Assembly: GCA_004375895.1 (NCBI GenBank)
Contig: SOJW01000040.1
Location: forward strand, 1 to 64,000
DNA from: Candidatus Stahliibacteriota bacterium
Lineage (GTDB): Bacteria > Hydrothermota > Tepidihabitantia > B3-TA06
DNA length: 64,000 nucleotides
Direction of reading: 5' to 3'
Positions 37,628 to 47,647 of the stretch are shown piece by piece (within the stretch, counting starts at the first letter, position 1; the number at the start of each line of letters is the position of its first letter). A program made the translations under genes and the position numbers. The notes beneath the pieces were generated by a model. It searched no databases. It was given only the letters and a program-made list of their open reading frames with translations, and was not told the origin of the DNA.

Positions 37628-37681
37628 ACAGCCTCTCCAGGCTGTCTGTGATATCACGCACAGGCTGGAGAGCCTGTGCTA
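37628..37681. repeat. Inverted repeat ACAGCCTCTCCAGGCTGT / ACAGGCTGGAGAGCCTGT
   Basis: Direct reading of both arms. Confidence 0.8.
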
Positions 37682-37705
37682 CACGCTCGCAGGGACCCCG
37701 AGTAA

Positions 37706-37743
37706 TACCCCAACCAAACGCTTCGCGTTTGGCCGGGGACCCC
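37706..37743 (-). repeat. Family G hairpin repeat
   Basis: Minus strand GGGGTCCCCGGCCAAACGCGAAGCGTTTGGTTGGGGTAT. Confidence 0.8.
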
Positions 37744-37764
37744 GAAAGAAAAATCCCACCCCTT

Positions 37765-37998
37765 CGTCATCGCGAGGAGCGTAGCGACGCGGCGATCTCA
37801 TATATCTTGCCGCGCAGAAAAGAAGCTGCGACCTTTATTCTCCCGCTAACAGAAAAGAGGGCAAACTCTCCGATTGTCAAGAAATGCAAAGGTATTCTTT
37901 TGCTTTAGCGTCGTGCCACATATGAGATTGTTCCGCAAGCGTCACCCTCCGGAGCTTCGTCCTCCATCGCCTTCGGCTCTGTAGTTCTCGCAATGACG
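37765..37998. repeat. MITE-like element with imperfect terminal inverted repeats
   Basis: CGTCATCGCGAGGAGCG...GCGGCGATCTCATAT at left; reverse complement CGTCATTGCGAGA...GCGGAACAATCTCATAT at right. Confidence 0.65.
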
Positions 37999-38061
37999 AG
38001 TGGTGTTTTACTCGCTTTATGAACAGACAAGAGTGTCTGTTCTACCTTCACCCCCTCCTTT

Positions 38062-38221
38062 ATCCTCCCCCATCAAGGGGGAGGTAATATTGTGCTCCTT
38101 TTCGCTTACGCGAAAAGATCGCAGAAAAATAAAGACGATACATTAACCCCCGCAAAGGAGCGAAGCTACTTTGTGGGGGGGCAATCACCCCTCCCTTGAT
38201 GGGAGGGGGTAGGGGGAGGGT
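38062..38221. repeat. CCTCCCCCATCAAGGGGGAGG-type repeats flanking family H copy 4
   Basis: CCTCCCCCATCAAGGGGGAGG and CCCTCCCTTGATGGGAGGGGG. Confidence 0.75.
38094..38122 (-). repeat. Family H hairpin repeat copy 4
   Basis: GCTCCTTTTCGCTTACGCGAAAAGATCGC. Confidence 0.85.
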
Positions 38222-38223
38222 GG

Positions 38224-39477
38224 TTATTCGTACCTTATTGCGTCTATCGGATTCAGCTTGGAGGCCTTCTGCGCCGGGTAGATGCCGAAGAAGATTCCCA
38301 CCGCGGCTGAGAAGCCGAAGCCCAACGCTATCGTCCACCATGGCGATGCGGCGTCAAGAAATTTGACCAGGACCGAAACAAGTCGGGCGATCCCTATACC
38401 CACTATGATGCCTATAAGTCCACCCAGCAGCGCAAGCACCACCGCCTCCATAAGGAACTGGATCATGATGTCACGATCCCGCGCGCCCACCGCCTTGCGG
38501 ATGCCGATCTCGCGGGTGCGCTCGGCTACCGAAACCAGCATGATGTTCATGATGCCGATACCGCCCACGATGAGCGAGATTGCGGCTATCCCCACCATTA
38601 CGATCCACAGGGTTGAGGTAATTCCCTGCAGGGCGGTCATAATCATCTGCTGGGTATTCAGGCCGAAGTCGTTATCCTGGTCGTAGCGTAAACCACGCCG
38701 CAGACGCAAAAGCTCTTCCACATCCTCCATCGCCTTCTCAAGCACCACCCCGGGCTTGGGCAACGCCTCGATGCTCAAACCACCCCAGATGGCGCGCCAA
38801 CCCCGGGGCAAGGGGTTGTATTTGAGATAGGTGGAGACAGGGATAATAATCACGTTGTCCTGGGTCTGACCGAACATGGCACCCTTCTCTTCAAGCACTC
38901 CCACTACGAAGTAACGGTGACCGTCCACGTCCAGCGTCTGCCCCAGCGGATTCTCCGCGCCGAACAGGTTCTCGGCGATATAGGAACCTATTACGCAAAC
39001 CAGACGGCGGTGAAGCCTATCCTCACGGGTGATGAACCGCCCCTGGTCCACCACCCAGTTACCGGTAAGATCCCCGCCCTCGGCAGTACCCTTCAGTTGG
39101 CAGTTCTGGGCCTCATTACCCAGACGTTTAATGGTGCCTACCCCCTTACCTATGCTGGGAACAGCAGCCTCGATGCTAGGAAGTTTGGCAAGAGCTTCCG
39201 CATCTTCGACAGTGAAGTTGGGGCGTTTGCGAAGCTCCTCGAAGTCAAGTCGATGCTGCCCAGGACCGACCTGCCATTCCATCTTCTGGATGTAGATGGT
39301 GCTCGAGCCCAGGGAGGAGAACTCTTCTTGTATCTTTCGGTTAAGACCTTCTAAAAGAGAAAGGATGGTGATCACCGTCATCACCCCGATGATTATCCCC
39401 AGGGTAGTGAGGAAGGAGCGAGATTTATGATGCCGCAGGGTGACCACCGACAGCCCCAGGAGGGCGAGGAAGCTCAT
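38224..39477 (-). CDS. MacB-like ABC transporter permease
   Basis: LRHHKSRSFLTTLGIIIGVMTVITILS, VSVAERTREIGIRKAVGARDRDIMIQFLMEA. Confidence 0.92.
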   Translation of the reverse strand: MSFLALLGLSVVTLRHHKSRSFLTTLGIIIGVMTVITILSLLEGLNRKIQEEFSSLGSSTIYIQKMEWQVGPGQHRLDFEELRKRPNFTVEDAEALAKLPSIEAAVPSIGKGVGTIKRLGNEAQNCQLKGTAEGGDLTGNWVVDQGRFITREDRLHRRLVCVIGSYIAENLFGAENPLGQTLDVDGHRYFVVGVLEEKGAMFGQTQDNVIIIPVSTYLKYNPLPRGWRAIWGGLSIEALPKPGVVLEKAMEDVEELLRLRRGLRYDQDNDFGLNTQQMIMTALQGITSTLWIVMVGIAAISLIVGGIGIMNIMLVSVAERTREIGIRKAVGARDRDIMIQFLMEAVVLALLGGLIGIIVGIGIARLVSVLVKFLDAASPWWTIALGFGFSAAVGIFFGIYPAQKASKLNPIDAIRYE

Positions 39478-40193
39478 ACTATCCTCCCGTCCAATAGATG
39501 TAAGGTGCGCCTGGCGTGTTTGGCGACAGTGTCGTCATGCGTAACTACTATAACGGTCCTTCCCTGTTCGTTGAGTTCATCCAGGAGTGCCATTATCTCT
39601 TCCTCGGTCTTGGTGTCCAGATTTCCGGTCGGTTCGTCGGCCAGAAGTATGGCGGGGTCGTTGGCAAGTCCGCGGGCTATGGCTATACGCTGCGACTCAC
39701 CCCCTGACAGCTCGTTCGGACGGTGATGCCCGCGGTCCACAAGACCTACCTTGGCGAGCATTTCTGCCACGATCTCCTTCCTGCGATCGATAGGGACGCT
39801 TGAGTAGAGAAGCGGGAGTTCGACGTTCTGGGCCGCAGTAAGACGCGGAAGCAGGTTATATTGCTGGAACACGAAACCCACCTCCCGGTTGCGCACCCTT
39901 GCGAGTTGATCGGAATCGTAGCGGGATATCTCCTGTCCCTTGAGGAAGTACTCGCCATAGGTAGGGACGTCAAGACAGCCAAGGATGTGCATGAGGGTGG
40001 ACTTGCCGGAACCTGAGGGTCCCATGATGGCCACGTACCCACCCTCATAAATCTCAAGGTTAATCTCCTTGAGCGCCTCCACCGCGACAGGGCCGCCGTC
40101 GTAGGTCTTCGATAGACCCTGAAGCCTGATTAACGGCTCTACGTCCGGACCCTTACTCTTCTTACCTGGGGGCCGTCGGATCTTTCCTGCCAT
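39474..40193 (-). CDS. MacB/LolD-like ABC transporter ATPase
   Basis: GPSGSGKSTLMHILGCLDVPT, LSGGESQRIAIARGLANDPAILLADEPTGNLD. Confidence 0.95.
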   Translation of the reverse strand: MAGKIRRPPGKKSKGPDVEPLIRLQGLSKTYDGGPVAVEALKEINLEIYEGGYVAIMGPSGSGKSTLMHILGCLDVPTYGEYFLKGQEISRYDSDQLARVRNREVGFVFQQYNLLPRLTAAQNVELPLLYSSVPIDRRKEIVAEMLAKVGLVDRGHHRPNELSGGESQRIAIARGLANDPAILLADEPTGNLDTKTEEEIMALLDELNEQGRTVIVVTHDDTVAKHARRTLHLLDGRIV

Positions 40194-41305
40194 TCGGTTT
40201 CTCCTTTGCTGGGTTTAACCTCGTCTCCGTCTTGAAGTGTTCTCAGCACCTTGTATGGACCGATGATCACAGTCTGGCCTTCCTTTATACCTTCGATGAT
40301 CTCTATGAAGCGTCCGTCCGAGATCCCGGTCTCTATAGAAACCAGTTTAGCCTTTCCGTCTTCAAGAACGAACACCGTCTCCGAGAGCTTCCCCTCGACT
40401 TCACGTCTGCCTATGGCCTGCAGGGGACAGGTGATTACATCCTCGCGCATGGCGGTGGTTATGTCGGCAGAAACACTCATACCAGGCCGCTGTGCAGGGT
40501 CAATATCCACAAGGTCGAGGATCACTTCAAAGTCAGTTACCCCTTCTGCGGCGGAGGTTAGGTTCGTGGAGGGCATGTAACTGATGCTTCTCACCGCGGC
40601 CGCAAATGCGGTGTCAGGCATCGCATCAAGTTTAACCTGTGTGCGCTGGCCGGTCCGCAGATCGACAACGTCGGATTCATCCACATCCACCCTTGCCTGC
40701 ATGGCGGCTAGGTCGGCAATCGTCATCATAATGGTTCCGGGGTTGTTCATGGTGCCCATCATCACCGCCTCACCCTCCTCGATGTTCAAGCGAACCACCC
40801 TGCCGGAGATGGGGGCGTAGATACGGGTCTTGGCCAGTCTGTCCTCGCTCTGATCGAGCTGCGCCTTTGCCACCTCAAATGCGGTTCTGACCCGCTCAAA
40901 CTCAGCGGTGGATATAAGAGTGTCTCGATAGAGAGCTTCTCCTCGTTTGTATGCGGCAGAAGCTTCATCGAAGTTGGCCCGGCTAAGGTCGCGGCTGGAA
41001 AGCAACGCGGCGTCGTCAAGCACGCAGAGAAGCTCGCCCTTGCGAACCTCTTGTCCTTCCTTCACGTAGAGCCTGGAGACGCGGGCAAGGATCTCTGCAG
41101 AGATATCCACCTGATTGGCGGCGCGAAGCTCGCCTGTGGCGGAGACGGTGGAAACTATCCTGCGTTTGCCAAGCTCGGTAACCGTGACCTGAGGTGTCCT
41201 GGGGAGCCTGCACTGAACGACACAGACGATTATCAAAACAAACACCACCCTTGCGGGGATGCCAAGCCTTAAGGCTAATCTACGTTTCCTCTTCTTCTTG
41301 TTCAT
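40139..41305 (-). CDS. MacA-like periplasmic adaptor protein
   Basis: SATGELRAANQVDISAEILARVSRLYVKEGQEVRKGELLCVLDD; APISGRVVRLNIEEGEAV. Confidence 0.92.
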   Translation of the reverse strand: MNKKKRKRRLALRLGIPARVVFVLIIVCVVQCRLPRTPQVTVTELGKRRIVSTVSATGELRAANQVDISAEILARVSRLYVKEGQEVRKGELLCVLDDAALLSSRDLSRANFDEASAAYKRGEALYRDTLISTAEFERVRTAFEVAKAQLDQSEDRLAKTRIYAPISGRVVRLNIEEGEAVMMGTMNNPGTIMMTIADLAAMQARVDVDESDVVDLRTGQRTQVKLDAMPDTAFAAAVRSISYMPSTNLTSAAEGVTDFEVILDLVDIDPAQRPGMSVSADITTAMREDVITCPLQAIGRREVEGKLSETVFVLEDGKAKLVSIETGISDGRFIEIIEGIKEGQTVIIGPYKVLRTLQDGDEVKPSKGETEWQERSDGPQVRRVRVRT

Positions 41306-42573
41306 TTAACCTCCAGTGAAGTTCCCAAAAAGTAGTTAAGCTCTGCGCGGCTGGACCAGTAATCCGCTTTTGCCTGGACCAATGCTCGCTCTGCCTGAAC
41401 AAGCTCAGCCTCCACCTGGAGTAGATCAGCCAATGAGGAGGCCCCCAACTCGTAGCTGCGGAGGCTGAGGCGGTAAACCTCGCTTGATAGTTCAACATTC
41501 TTGGATGCAACCTCCCATCCCTTGTAGGACGAGGACTGGGTAGCGAGTAGTGCGGCCAGACGCTGACGGAAGCTAAGCTCCTGCCGGGCCAGAGTTATCC
41601 TCGAGTTCTTACGCTCCAGCCGAGCCCGGTTGATGGAAAGTATCTTCCCTTTGAGATCAGCTATGGGGAAGCCTATTGCGAGGCCGTAATTCGTAACCCC
41701 ATCGTCCCAATCCGAGAACGCGGGAAGGATCTCTTCCTGGATGAAGTTCTTCGAGGCGGTTAGAGAAAGGGAAGGCAGGATCGAAGCCCACGACCCCAAG
41801 TATGTGAGCTCGGAGGCTTTAACCTGCCGCAGGAGCACGTCGAAGTCCGGGTTCTCGGCTAATATGGCGGCGGAGATAACTGTGGTGGGCAGGGAATAAG
41901 GTTCCTCTACTTGCGGGAGTTTGTCAGCCTCTATGGGCTGCCACTGGGAAAAACCTATGAGATCTGAAAGGATGCGTTGGTTGTTCTCAAGCGAAGTACG
42001 AGCTGAGACGAGTTCCATCTCCGCCGAGAGGAGACTCGCTTCCGCCCTCAACTTATCAGCCTTGTTTGCTGCCCCCAGTTCAAAGCGTTTGGCAACGATC
42101 CGCAGGTTCTCTCTACCACGGTTGTCCCGCCCCTCGGCACTGGCCACCAACGCCTGGGAGGCGGCAAGGTTGTAGTAGAAGTTCTGGACATCCAGGATCA
42201 GCTTGGCCATACTCTGACGAGCCTGTGCACGGGAGACTCCGTTCTGTTGTATGCCTCCGATCAGGCCAAAGATGACGGTAGCATCAACCACAGGTTGGGA
42301 CAGGGAGAACTGAGAGGCCCACATTCCATCACCCAGGTCGGCGAGAGAGGAGTCAGTGGTTGATGAAGATGCAGCGAGGCGAGGCAGTAGTCCTCCCGCG
42401 CCCTCGACCAGAGACTGCGCCCCTTTAGCCTTCTGGATATTCGTCTCATCTACGGCCAAACTTTGTTCCAACGCGATCTCAAGCGCCTCATCCAAGCTGA
42501 GCTTTAGACGAGCAGGCTCAGACTCGACGGACAGGAGCGTTGCCAGTAGCAAAATGAGACCTGTGATGGTCAC
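41302..42573 (-). CDS. TolC-family outer membrane efflux protein
   Basis: LSLDEALEIALEQSLAV; repeated coiled-coil halves; operon with adaptor/ABC genes. Confidence 0.9.
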   Translation of the reverse strand: MTITGLILLLATLLSVESEPARLKLSLDEALEIALEQSLAVDETNIQKAKGAQSLVEGAGGLLPRLAASSSTTDSSLADLGDGMWASQFSLSQPVVDATVIFGLIGGIQQNGVSRAQARQSMAKLILDVQNFYYNLAASQALVASAEGRDNRGRENLRIVAKRFELGAANKADKLRAEASLLSAEMELVSARTSLENNQRILSDLIGFSQWQPIEADKLPQVEEPYSLPTTVISAAILAENPDFDVLLRQVKASELTYLGSWASILPSLSLTASKNFIQEEILPAFSDWDDGVTNYGLAIGFPIADLKGKILSINRARLERKNSRITLARQELSFRQRLAALLATQSSSYKGWEVASKNVELSSEVYRLSLRSYELGASSLADLLQVEAELVQAERALVQAKADYWSSRAELNYFLGTSLEVK

Positions 42574-42742
42574 TCCTTGGTTTAAAATTAAACGATTACA
42601 GCAAGAGTTTTGTCTGCTTGCCAGTATCCTTTTCTATACCCATTAGACACCGGGATTATTCAAAAGTAAAACCTTTCTCTGTCCAACTGGGTTACTGACT
42701 ATACACACTAGACGCAGGAACCCCTCAAAGGTTACATACCTT

Positions 42743-42772
42743 GCTCCTTTTCTCCTGCGGAGAAAAGATCGC
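42743..42772 (-). repeat. Family H hairpin repeat copy 5
   Basis: GCTCCTTTTCTCCTGCGGAGAAAAGATCGC. Confidence 0.85.
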
Positions 42773-42794
42773 ATTATCCTCCATTGATAGTATT

Positions 42795-42829
42795 GATCGC
42801 GGCCTTGCGCAGCAAGGACGTGGGGTGTA
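42795..42829 (+). repeat. Degenerate family G hairpin repeat
   Basis: GATCGCGGCCTTGCGCAGCAAGGACGTGGGGTGTA. Confidence 0.5.
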
Positions 42830-42873
42830 AAGTGGGGGCAACCCGCGGGTCGCCCCCATCAGATTTTGTCTCT

Positions 42874-42905
42874 GCGACCTTTCTCCCTACGGGAGAAAGG
42901 AGCAT
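42874..42905 (+). repeat. Family H hairpin repeat copy 6
   Basis: GCGACCTTTCTCCCTACGGGAGAAAGGAGCAT. Confidence 0.8.
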
Positions 42906-42907
42906 CC

Positions 42908-43987
42908 TTAAAACGCTATCCCGAGCGATGCGCGATGAACCGGTGCTAAATACCAGTGCCACTCGAAGCTGTAGTCAACCCCTACCTCGTAGCTTCCAAT
43001 AGGAATCTTGACACCGAGCCCTGCCGAAGGACCACGGCTGTTGCGGTTAGAAAGCACCTCACGAACGATAGTGGCTGCATCAACGGATGTGTTGTCCTCT
43101 TCGCCTCCAAGCTCAGGTGCGGTGTTGAGTCCGAGACCCAGGCGCAGGAAGAGCGTCTCGTTGAGCCCATACTCCAGGCCGATGGCACCCTTGGCAGGCT
43201 GGTCCGATATATGAGCGAAATCCGCTGTCATTGTAAGACGTGAGGGTGGGCCTTCAACAAGGTCTATGGCCGCACCACCGGCAAACGTGAAGGGCATGTG
43301 GAACGGCTCGGATTTGTAGGTGGATGGTATATCCTCGGTTTGAAGGGTGTCTTTGTTGGTGTTGAAGATCAACCCTTCACCTTTGTAGGTCATGTCCGGA
43401 CCAAAGTGCTGCACCACGAATCCCAACCTGAGGTCGCGGATACCCACATTATAGGTAGCGCCGACATCTAGCGCGAATCCCCAGGCCGCAACTCTGTGCA
43501 GGGTAAGATCGATGACTTTAAAGGTGATACCAGCCGAGAACTTCTCGGTCATCTTGCGTCCATAGGAGACACCAACTGCGTAGTTGTTGGCCGTGTAGTA
43601 ATTGTCCGTACCGTGTTGATGCTCATAGGTTGTGATTTCAATCGGGCCGGAAAGATGTGCAAGAACCTGGAAACCTATCGCATCGAGCTCGCTTAACGGA
43701 ACCACGAGGGCAAGGTTCTCTTCAAGCATACCGGCAAAAAGGATCGCCTGACCGAAGCTCCCAGCTATCCGGTCCATCCTTGCTATCCCGGCCGGGTTCC
43801 AGAATAAAGCGTCCGGTCCATCGGCCAAGGCCGTATAGGCACAACCCATAGCGATGGGACGAGCACCGCCACCCATCGTAAGGAAGGACACTGAGGCCCC
43901 GGATCCGCCCAGACGGGCCGATAGCGGCGTTGCGATCACCGCCAGCGCCAGGACGCTGAGGATAAGGATTCTTCTCTTTGTCTTCAT
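42908..43987 (-). CDS. PorV/PorQ family outer-membrane beta-barrel protein
   Basis: GARPIAMGCAYTALADGPDALFWNPAGIARM. Confidence 0.9.
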   Translation of the reverse strand: MKTKRRILILSVLALAVIATPLSARLGGSGASVSFLTMGGGARPIAMGCAYTALADGPDALFWNPAGIARMDRIAGSFGQAILFAGMLEENLALVVPLSELDAIGFQVLAHLSGPIEITTYEHQHGTDNYYTANNYAVGVSYGRKMTEKFSAGITFKVIDLTLHRVAAWGFALDVGATYNVGIRDLRLGFVVQHFGPDMTYKGEGLIFNTNKDTLQTEDIPSTYKSEPFHMPFTFAGGAAIDLVEGPPSRLTMTADFAHISDQPAKGAIGLEYGLNETLFLRLGLGLNTAPELGGEEDNTSVDAATIVREVLSNRNSRGPSAGLGVKIPIGSYEVGVDYSFEWHWYLAPVHRASLGIAF

Positions 43988-43996
43988 CTATTCCTC

Positions 43997-46900
43997 CTAC
44001 CTGACGATGGCAAACTTGCCAACTTTGGTCTTCTTCTTGCCATCTGCGGTTTCGGTCTCAACCTGCCAGATATACAACCCGCTCGTGCAGTCCAGTCTTT
44101 CGTCGGTTCGCAGGTTCCACTCCTCGGAGCCTGCAGTTCCATACAGGCCTACTCCATCGTGTTCAATCGTACGAATAAGTAGGCCTGCCGTGTTGAAGAT
44201 CCTGATTGTGCACGTAAGGGGTAGACCCTGGAAGATCACGTGGCGGTCATACTGGCTGAGATCCCAGGGGGCACGGACATAGTAAGGGTTGGGGACGACA
44301 CGAATCTCATCCAGCAACGAATCTATGTCCTCTTCACTCATCTGGATGGCAAACGTGGTGTAGCGGAAGCGATCCTCTTCGGTGGTAGCTTTGAGCGTCT
44401 TTATGAGGAACTTCTCTCCAGACACAGGCGGTGAAACCAACGCTACTGTATCAGTTATGATGGAGTCAACTACGTCGTCAGTCTTGAAAGTGTCGATCTT
44501 GATCTGAGTAACCGTGTCCTTGAAGAAGAATGTGAATGCCTCGTCACCCGGCTTCATCTCTGGCCAGTAGATGATGAACTTATCTCCGTTTACGATGGGA
44601 TCACCGGATCCACCACGCCATAAGGCACGTACTGAGTCACCTGTATTGTAGTCCTCAACCTTTACAAGTTCAGGGGGTTCAACTATGGTAATCAGGAAAT
44701 CCATCGTTACAGGAACAGGCCTTCCTTGAATTTCGCCGGTCCAGTCAATATTGAAATGCATGTCGGTAGGGGTGAGTGAATCCTTCTCAAGCCATCCGGT
44801 GTAAAGGGTATCAATCAACTCCTCGACATCCAAAGTATCCATGGAAACCGCTGCTACCTGAACCAGCACTCCGTCGATTATCGGACCGCTCAGCTCACCG
44901 CCGTGCACCAGGAAGCTGTCGAGAACAAGGGAGTCGGCATCAACGTCCTTGAAGTAGGCGTACTTGATGATGTACAAGGTGTCAATCGTCACATCCGATC
45001 CTTCAATAATGGTATCGATCCTAGTCACCGCGCGGAAGCCTACCTCGTACTCGTGACCTGTGATCTCATCCGGGGAGACGAGGCTGTCTTTCACCAGCGC
45101 ACTGCCGTCGCCAGCAACACGAATTACCGGCCCGACCATCGCATCCTGCCAGCCCATCGGGTTGGTGCGAGGAACCGCCCAGTATGTCTTGCCCGTCTTG
45201 CCGCCTTCAAGCGACTCCACACCTTCTGTGGGCTGCTGACGTGAATAGGAGGTAACGGAGTAGTAGTAGATCTGACCGTTGCGAACATCCTCATCGATGT
45301 AGTAGTGACGCACGCCGGCCTGTCCGCCGAGCTGCTCTTTGACGTAGGTTTTAATGGAGAAGACCTCACCGTGGATTGGTTCAAGGATATCCCCGGTGGC
45401 GCCGGAGTCAGGGTTAGAGATACGATACTGCCCGCCGTCTATGAAGATTATATCCCCGGACTCGTAGGGATAGTGGTCCTTGCCATCGCCGCCGCCGGTA
45501 ATGGGCTCTGCATTCGTAACCGAGGTAAGACCCTCAATATCGTCAACGATGGTAGTGATCTGACCGGCCGTGACGTTGCCTATAGTACCTGCTAGCCCTG
45601 CTTCGACATCCACGTCCACCGTGGTTCCCGCAGAATCAATCGCCGCATCTTGCGTAGTCTCGAACTCTACGTATCCGAAGACAGGGTTGTCGGCATCGGT
45701 GGCGACGATCGTAGCTTTGGGGATCTGTGTGCTACCGGCACCCGTAAAGGTCACTTTACCCTTGGCCCTTACCGCTGTAGAGAGAGCCTTGGAGGTGCCG
45801 TTGATTTCGTCAAGCACGCAGTAACCGCCTTCGTCAAGGGCGTCGGGGTTGTAGGACAGCATTCTCTGATCCGCAATATCATAAACGATGTAGTAGGTGT
45901 AGCCCCTGTCCGTCTGGAAGGTGATGGTGTAGGTGTTGGGCTCGAATCCGTACTCGGCTGGCTCCTTTGGATATGATTCGTTATAGTAGAGACCAAGGAA
46001 CTCTATCGTGGCCTTACTTGGCCCGGAGGTATGTTCGACAACCGCCGTATCGGGATTCTCCGAATCCTTCAGATCGTAGTCGCCAAGAAGTTGCCAGGTC
46101 TCTGAGAGCCCTGAAAGACTCTTATAGATCCGGTAACCTTCAAAGGTCGGCTGCCCACTCATAGGATCGATATAGTGCTCAGGTTCACTGCCCCAGGTAA
46201 GATAAACCATGCTGTCACCAGGAATCACTGAAAGAGAAGGATTCGGAGGAGGTGCGTAACCGAAGTAACCGTTCTCGAACTGAACCTTAGCAGACTTGGC
46301 CTTCTCTTTGAGTTCATCAAAGGAGTAGGCGACAATAACCGCGATGGTTAATTCTACCTCCTCACCAGGCTCCAGGTAGGGATAAGGGCCGCAGTTCAGA
46401 AGCATGCGGACGTCGTTGGGCTTATCATAAGTCCAAAACTCCGTATGGGCCATGTAAGCGTACTTGAGGCTGTCCTGACCCTCGAAGTCTATCTCATAAC
46501 CGTTCGGCCAGGTCTCGAAGCCTGTGAGTCCGATATCCAGAGGGGTATCGAGGAAAACAGCACCTATGTATCCTGCCGGGGTAACCCAGCCTTCCTCCGA
46601 GCCGTTGGCATCGTAGGTGTAACCCATGTTGAGTTCCTGATCGAACCCGATCAGATCGTCCCAGAAACCGTCGTCGCCCGGACTTTGACCTCCTTCCCCG
46701 ATGTCGTTGTCCATGAAGAAGGAGAAGTAGACCGAATCCAGCGCGAAGTTGTTCATGTTCTTAATCTTGTAGTTGATGAAGATGTAGGAGTCGTTGTACT
46801 CGTAGTTCCAGGCGTAGGTGCGCTGCTCAATTCGCAGCCCCTGCCCACGCAAATCGTAGGCACCTGTTGAGAGTATCCATATGCACGTGGCGTCACTCAC

Positions 46901-47635
46901 GGGAATCCAGTCCCCACCGCAGGCGTAGCCATCCTGCTGGGAGATGATGTCTCCGTTTCCAAAGGGGCCAGGGCTGACCTCAGGCATCCCTATCGCTCGG
47001 CGGCGAGGGTTGATAGAAGCACTGTCCGTAAACGGCCATAGAACCTGGTAGTCAAGGGGTGTAGTTCCGGGGATGGCAAAAAGCCTTCCGCCTTCACCGT
47101 CATATCCGTAGCCCTCAGGGATGGTCATATCACTGAAGTAAAGCCCGAGGTTACTGATATTTCCAAACCCGCCGGCGTCTTCCATCTCCGGGGCGGCCAT
47201 AGCTCCAATGTCCGAGTTAAAGGCACCCTTGGAGACGTTATAGACCATCTCGTCTCCAACCGGGTAGTGGCTGCCGACCCACAGACCCCAGGCATAGGTG
47301 TAGAACTGCTCCGAGCCTTTGGGATACTCGGCGTTCCTGCCTCTCGTGTCAGGGTAAAGCCTGCTAGACGCTATGGGGAATTCCCCTCTGTATTCGTGTT
47401 CGTCTGCGGCGTGGCGGGCAAAGGTGCCGCCCTGAAGGGTGTTGCTGACCAAGAAGTCTGAGATGTTTCCTGCGTCTACCCACCATATCATCCACCGGGA
47501 CGCCGCCTTATCGGTCTGGATGGTCAAGAGACGGTTCTGGGGTGCAAGCTGAGTGGGGGTATCTCTGGCCAAAAGGGGCATGGTAAGGATCAGCAGACCG
47601 GCTAAAACAAGGATTGGTTTTCTTTTCATCGTCAT
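43997..47635 (-). CDS. Large secreted surface protein with T9SS-like C-terminal tail
   Basis: Signal peptide; tail TCTIRIFNTAGLLIRTIEHDGVG...LDCTSGLYIWQVETETADGKKKTKVGKFAIVR. Confidence 0.85.
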   Translation of the reverse strand: MTMKRKPILVLAGLLILTMPLLARDTPTQLAPQNRLLTIQTDKAASRWMIWWVDAGNISDFLVSNTLQGGTFARHAADEHEYRGEFPIASSRLYPDTRGRNAEYPKGSEQFYTYAWGLWVGSHYPVGDEMVYNVSKGAFNSDIGAMAAPEMEDAGGFGNISNLGLYFSDMTIPEGYGYDGEGGRLFAIPGTTPLDYQVLWPFTDSASINPRRRAIGMPEVSPGPFGNGDIISQQDGYACGGDWIPVSDATCIWILSTGAYDLRGQGLRIEQRTYAWNYEYNDSYIFINYKIKNMNNFALDSVYFSFFMDNDIGEGGQSPGDDGFWDDLIGFDQELNMGYTYDANGSEEGWVTPAGYIGAVFLDTPLDIGLTGFETWPNGYEIDFEGQDSLKYAYMAHTEFWTYDKPNDVRMLLNCGPYPYLEPGEEVELTIAVIVAYSFDELKEKAKSAKVQFENGYFGYAPPPNPSLSVIPGDSMVYLTWGSEPEHYIDPMSGQPTFEGYRIYKSLSGLSETWQLLGDYDLKDSENPDTAVVEHTSGPSKATIEFLGLYYNESYPKEPAEYGFEPNTYTITFQTDRGYTYYIVYDIADQRMLSYNPDALDEGGYCVLDEINGTSKALSTAVRAKGKVTFTGAGSTQIPKATIVATDADNPVFGYVEFETTQDAAIDSAGTTVDVDVEAGLAGTIGNVTAGQITTIVDDIEGLTSVTNAEPITGGGDGKDHYPYESGDIIFIDGGQYRISNPDSGATGDILEPIHGEVFSIKTYVKEQLGGQAGVRHYYIDEDVRNGQIYYYSVTSYSRQQPTEGVESLEGGKTGKTYWAVPRTNPMGWQDAMVGPVIRVAGDGSALVKDSLVSPDEITGHEYEVGFRAVTRIDTIIEGSDVTIDTLYIIKYAYFKDVDADSLVLDSFLVHGGELSGPIIDGVLVQVAAVSMDTLDVEELIDTLYTGWLEKDSLTPTDMHFNIDWTGEIQGRPVPVTMDFLITIVEPPELVKVEDYNTGDSVRALWRGGSGDPIVNGDKFIIYWPEMKPGDEAFTFFFKDTVTQIKIDTFKTDDVVDSIITDTVALVSPPVSGEKFLIKTLKATTEEDRFRYTTFAIQMSEEDIDSLLDEIRVVPNPYYVRAPWDLSQYDRHVIFQGLPLTCTIRIFNTAGLLIRTIEHDGVGLYGTAGSEEWNLRTDERLDCTSGLYIWQVETETADGKKKTKVGKFAIVR

Positions 47636-47647
47636 TCCTCCTCTGGC

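Noticed and set aside
38224-41305. Claim of macrolide resistance
   Set aside because: MacAB-like exporters have diverse substrates; sequence alone does not support a resistance phenotype.
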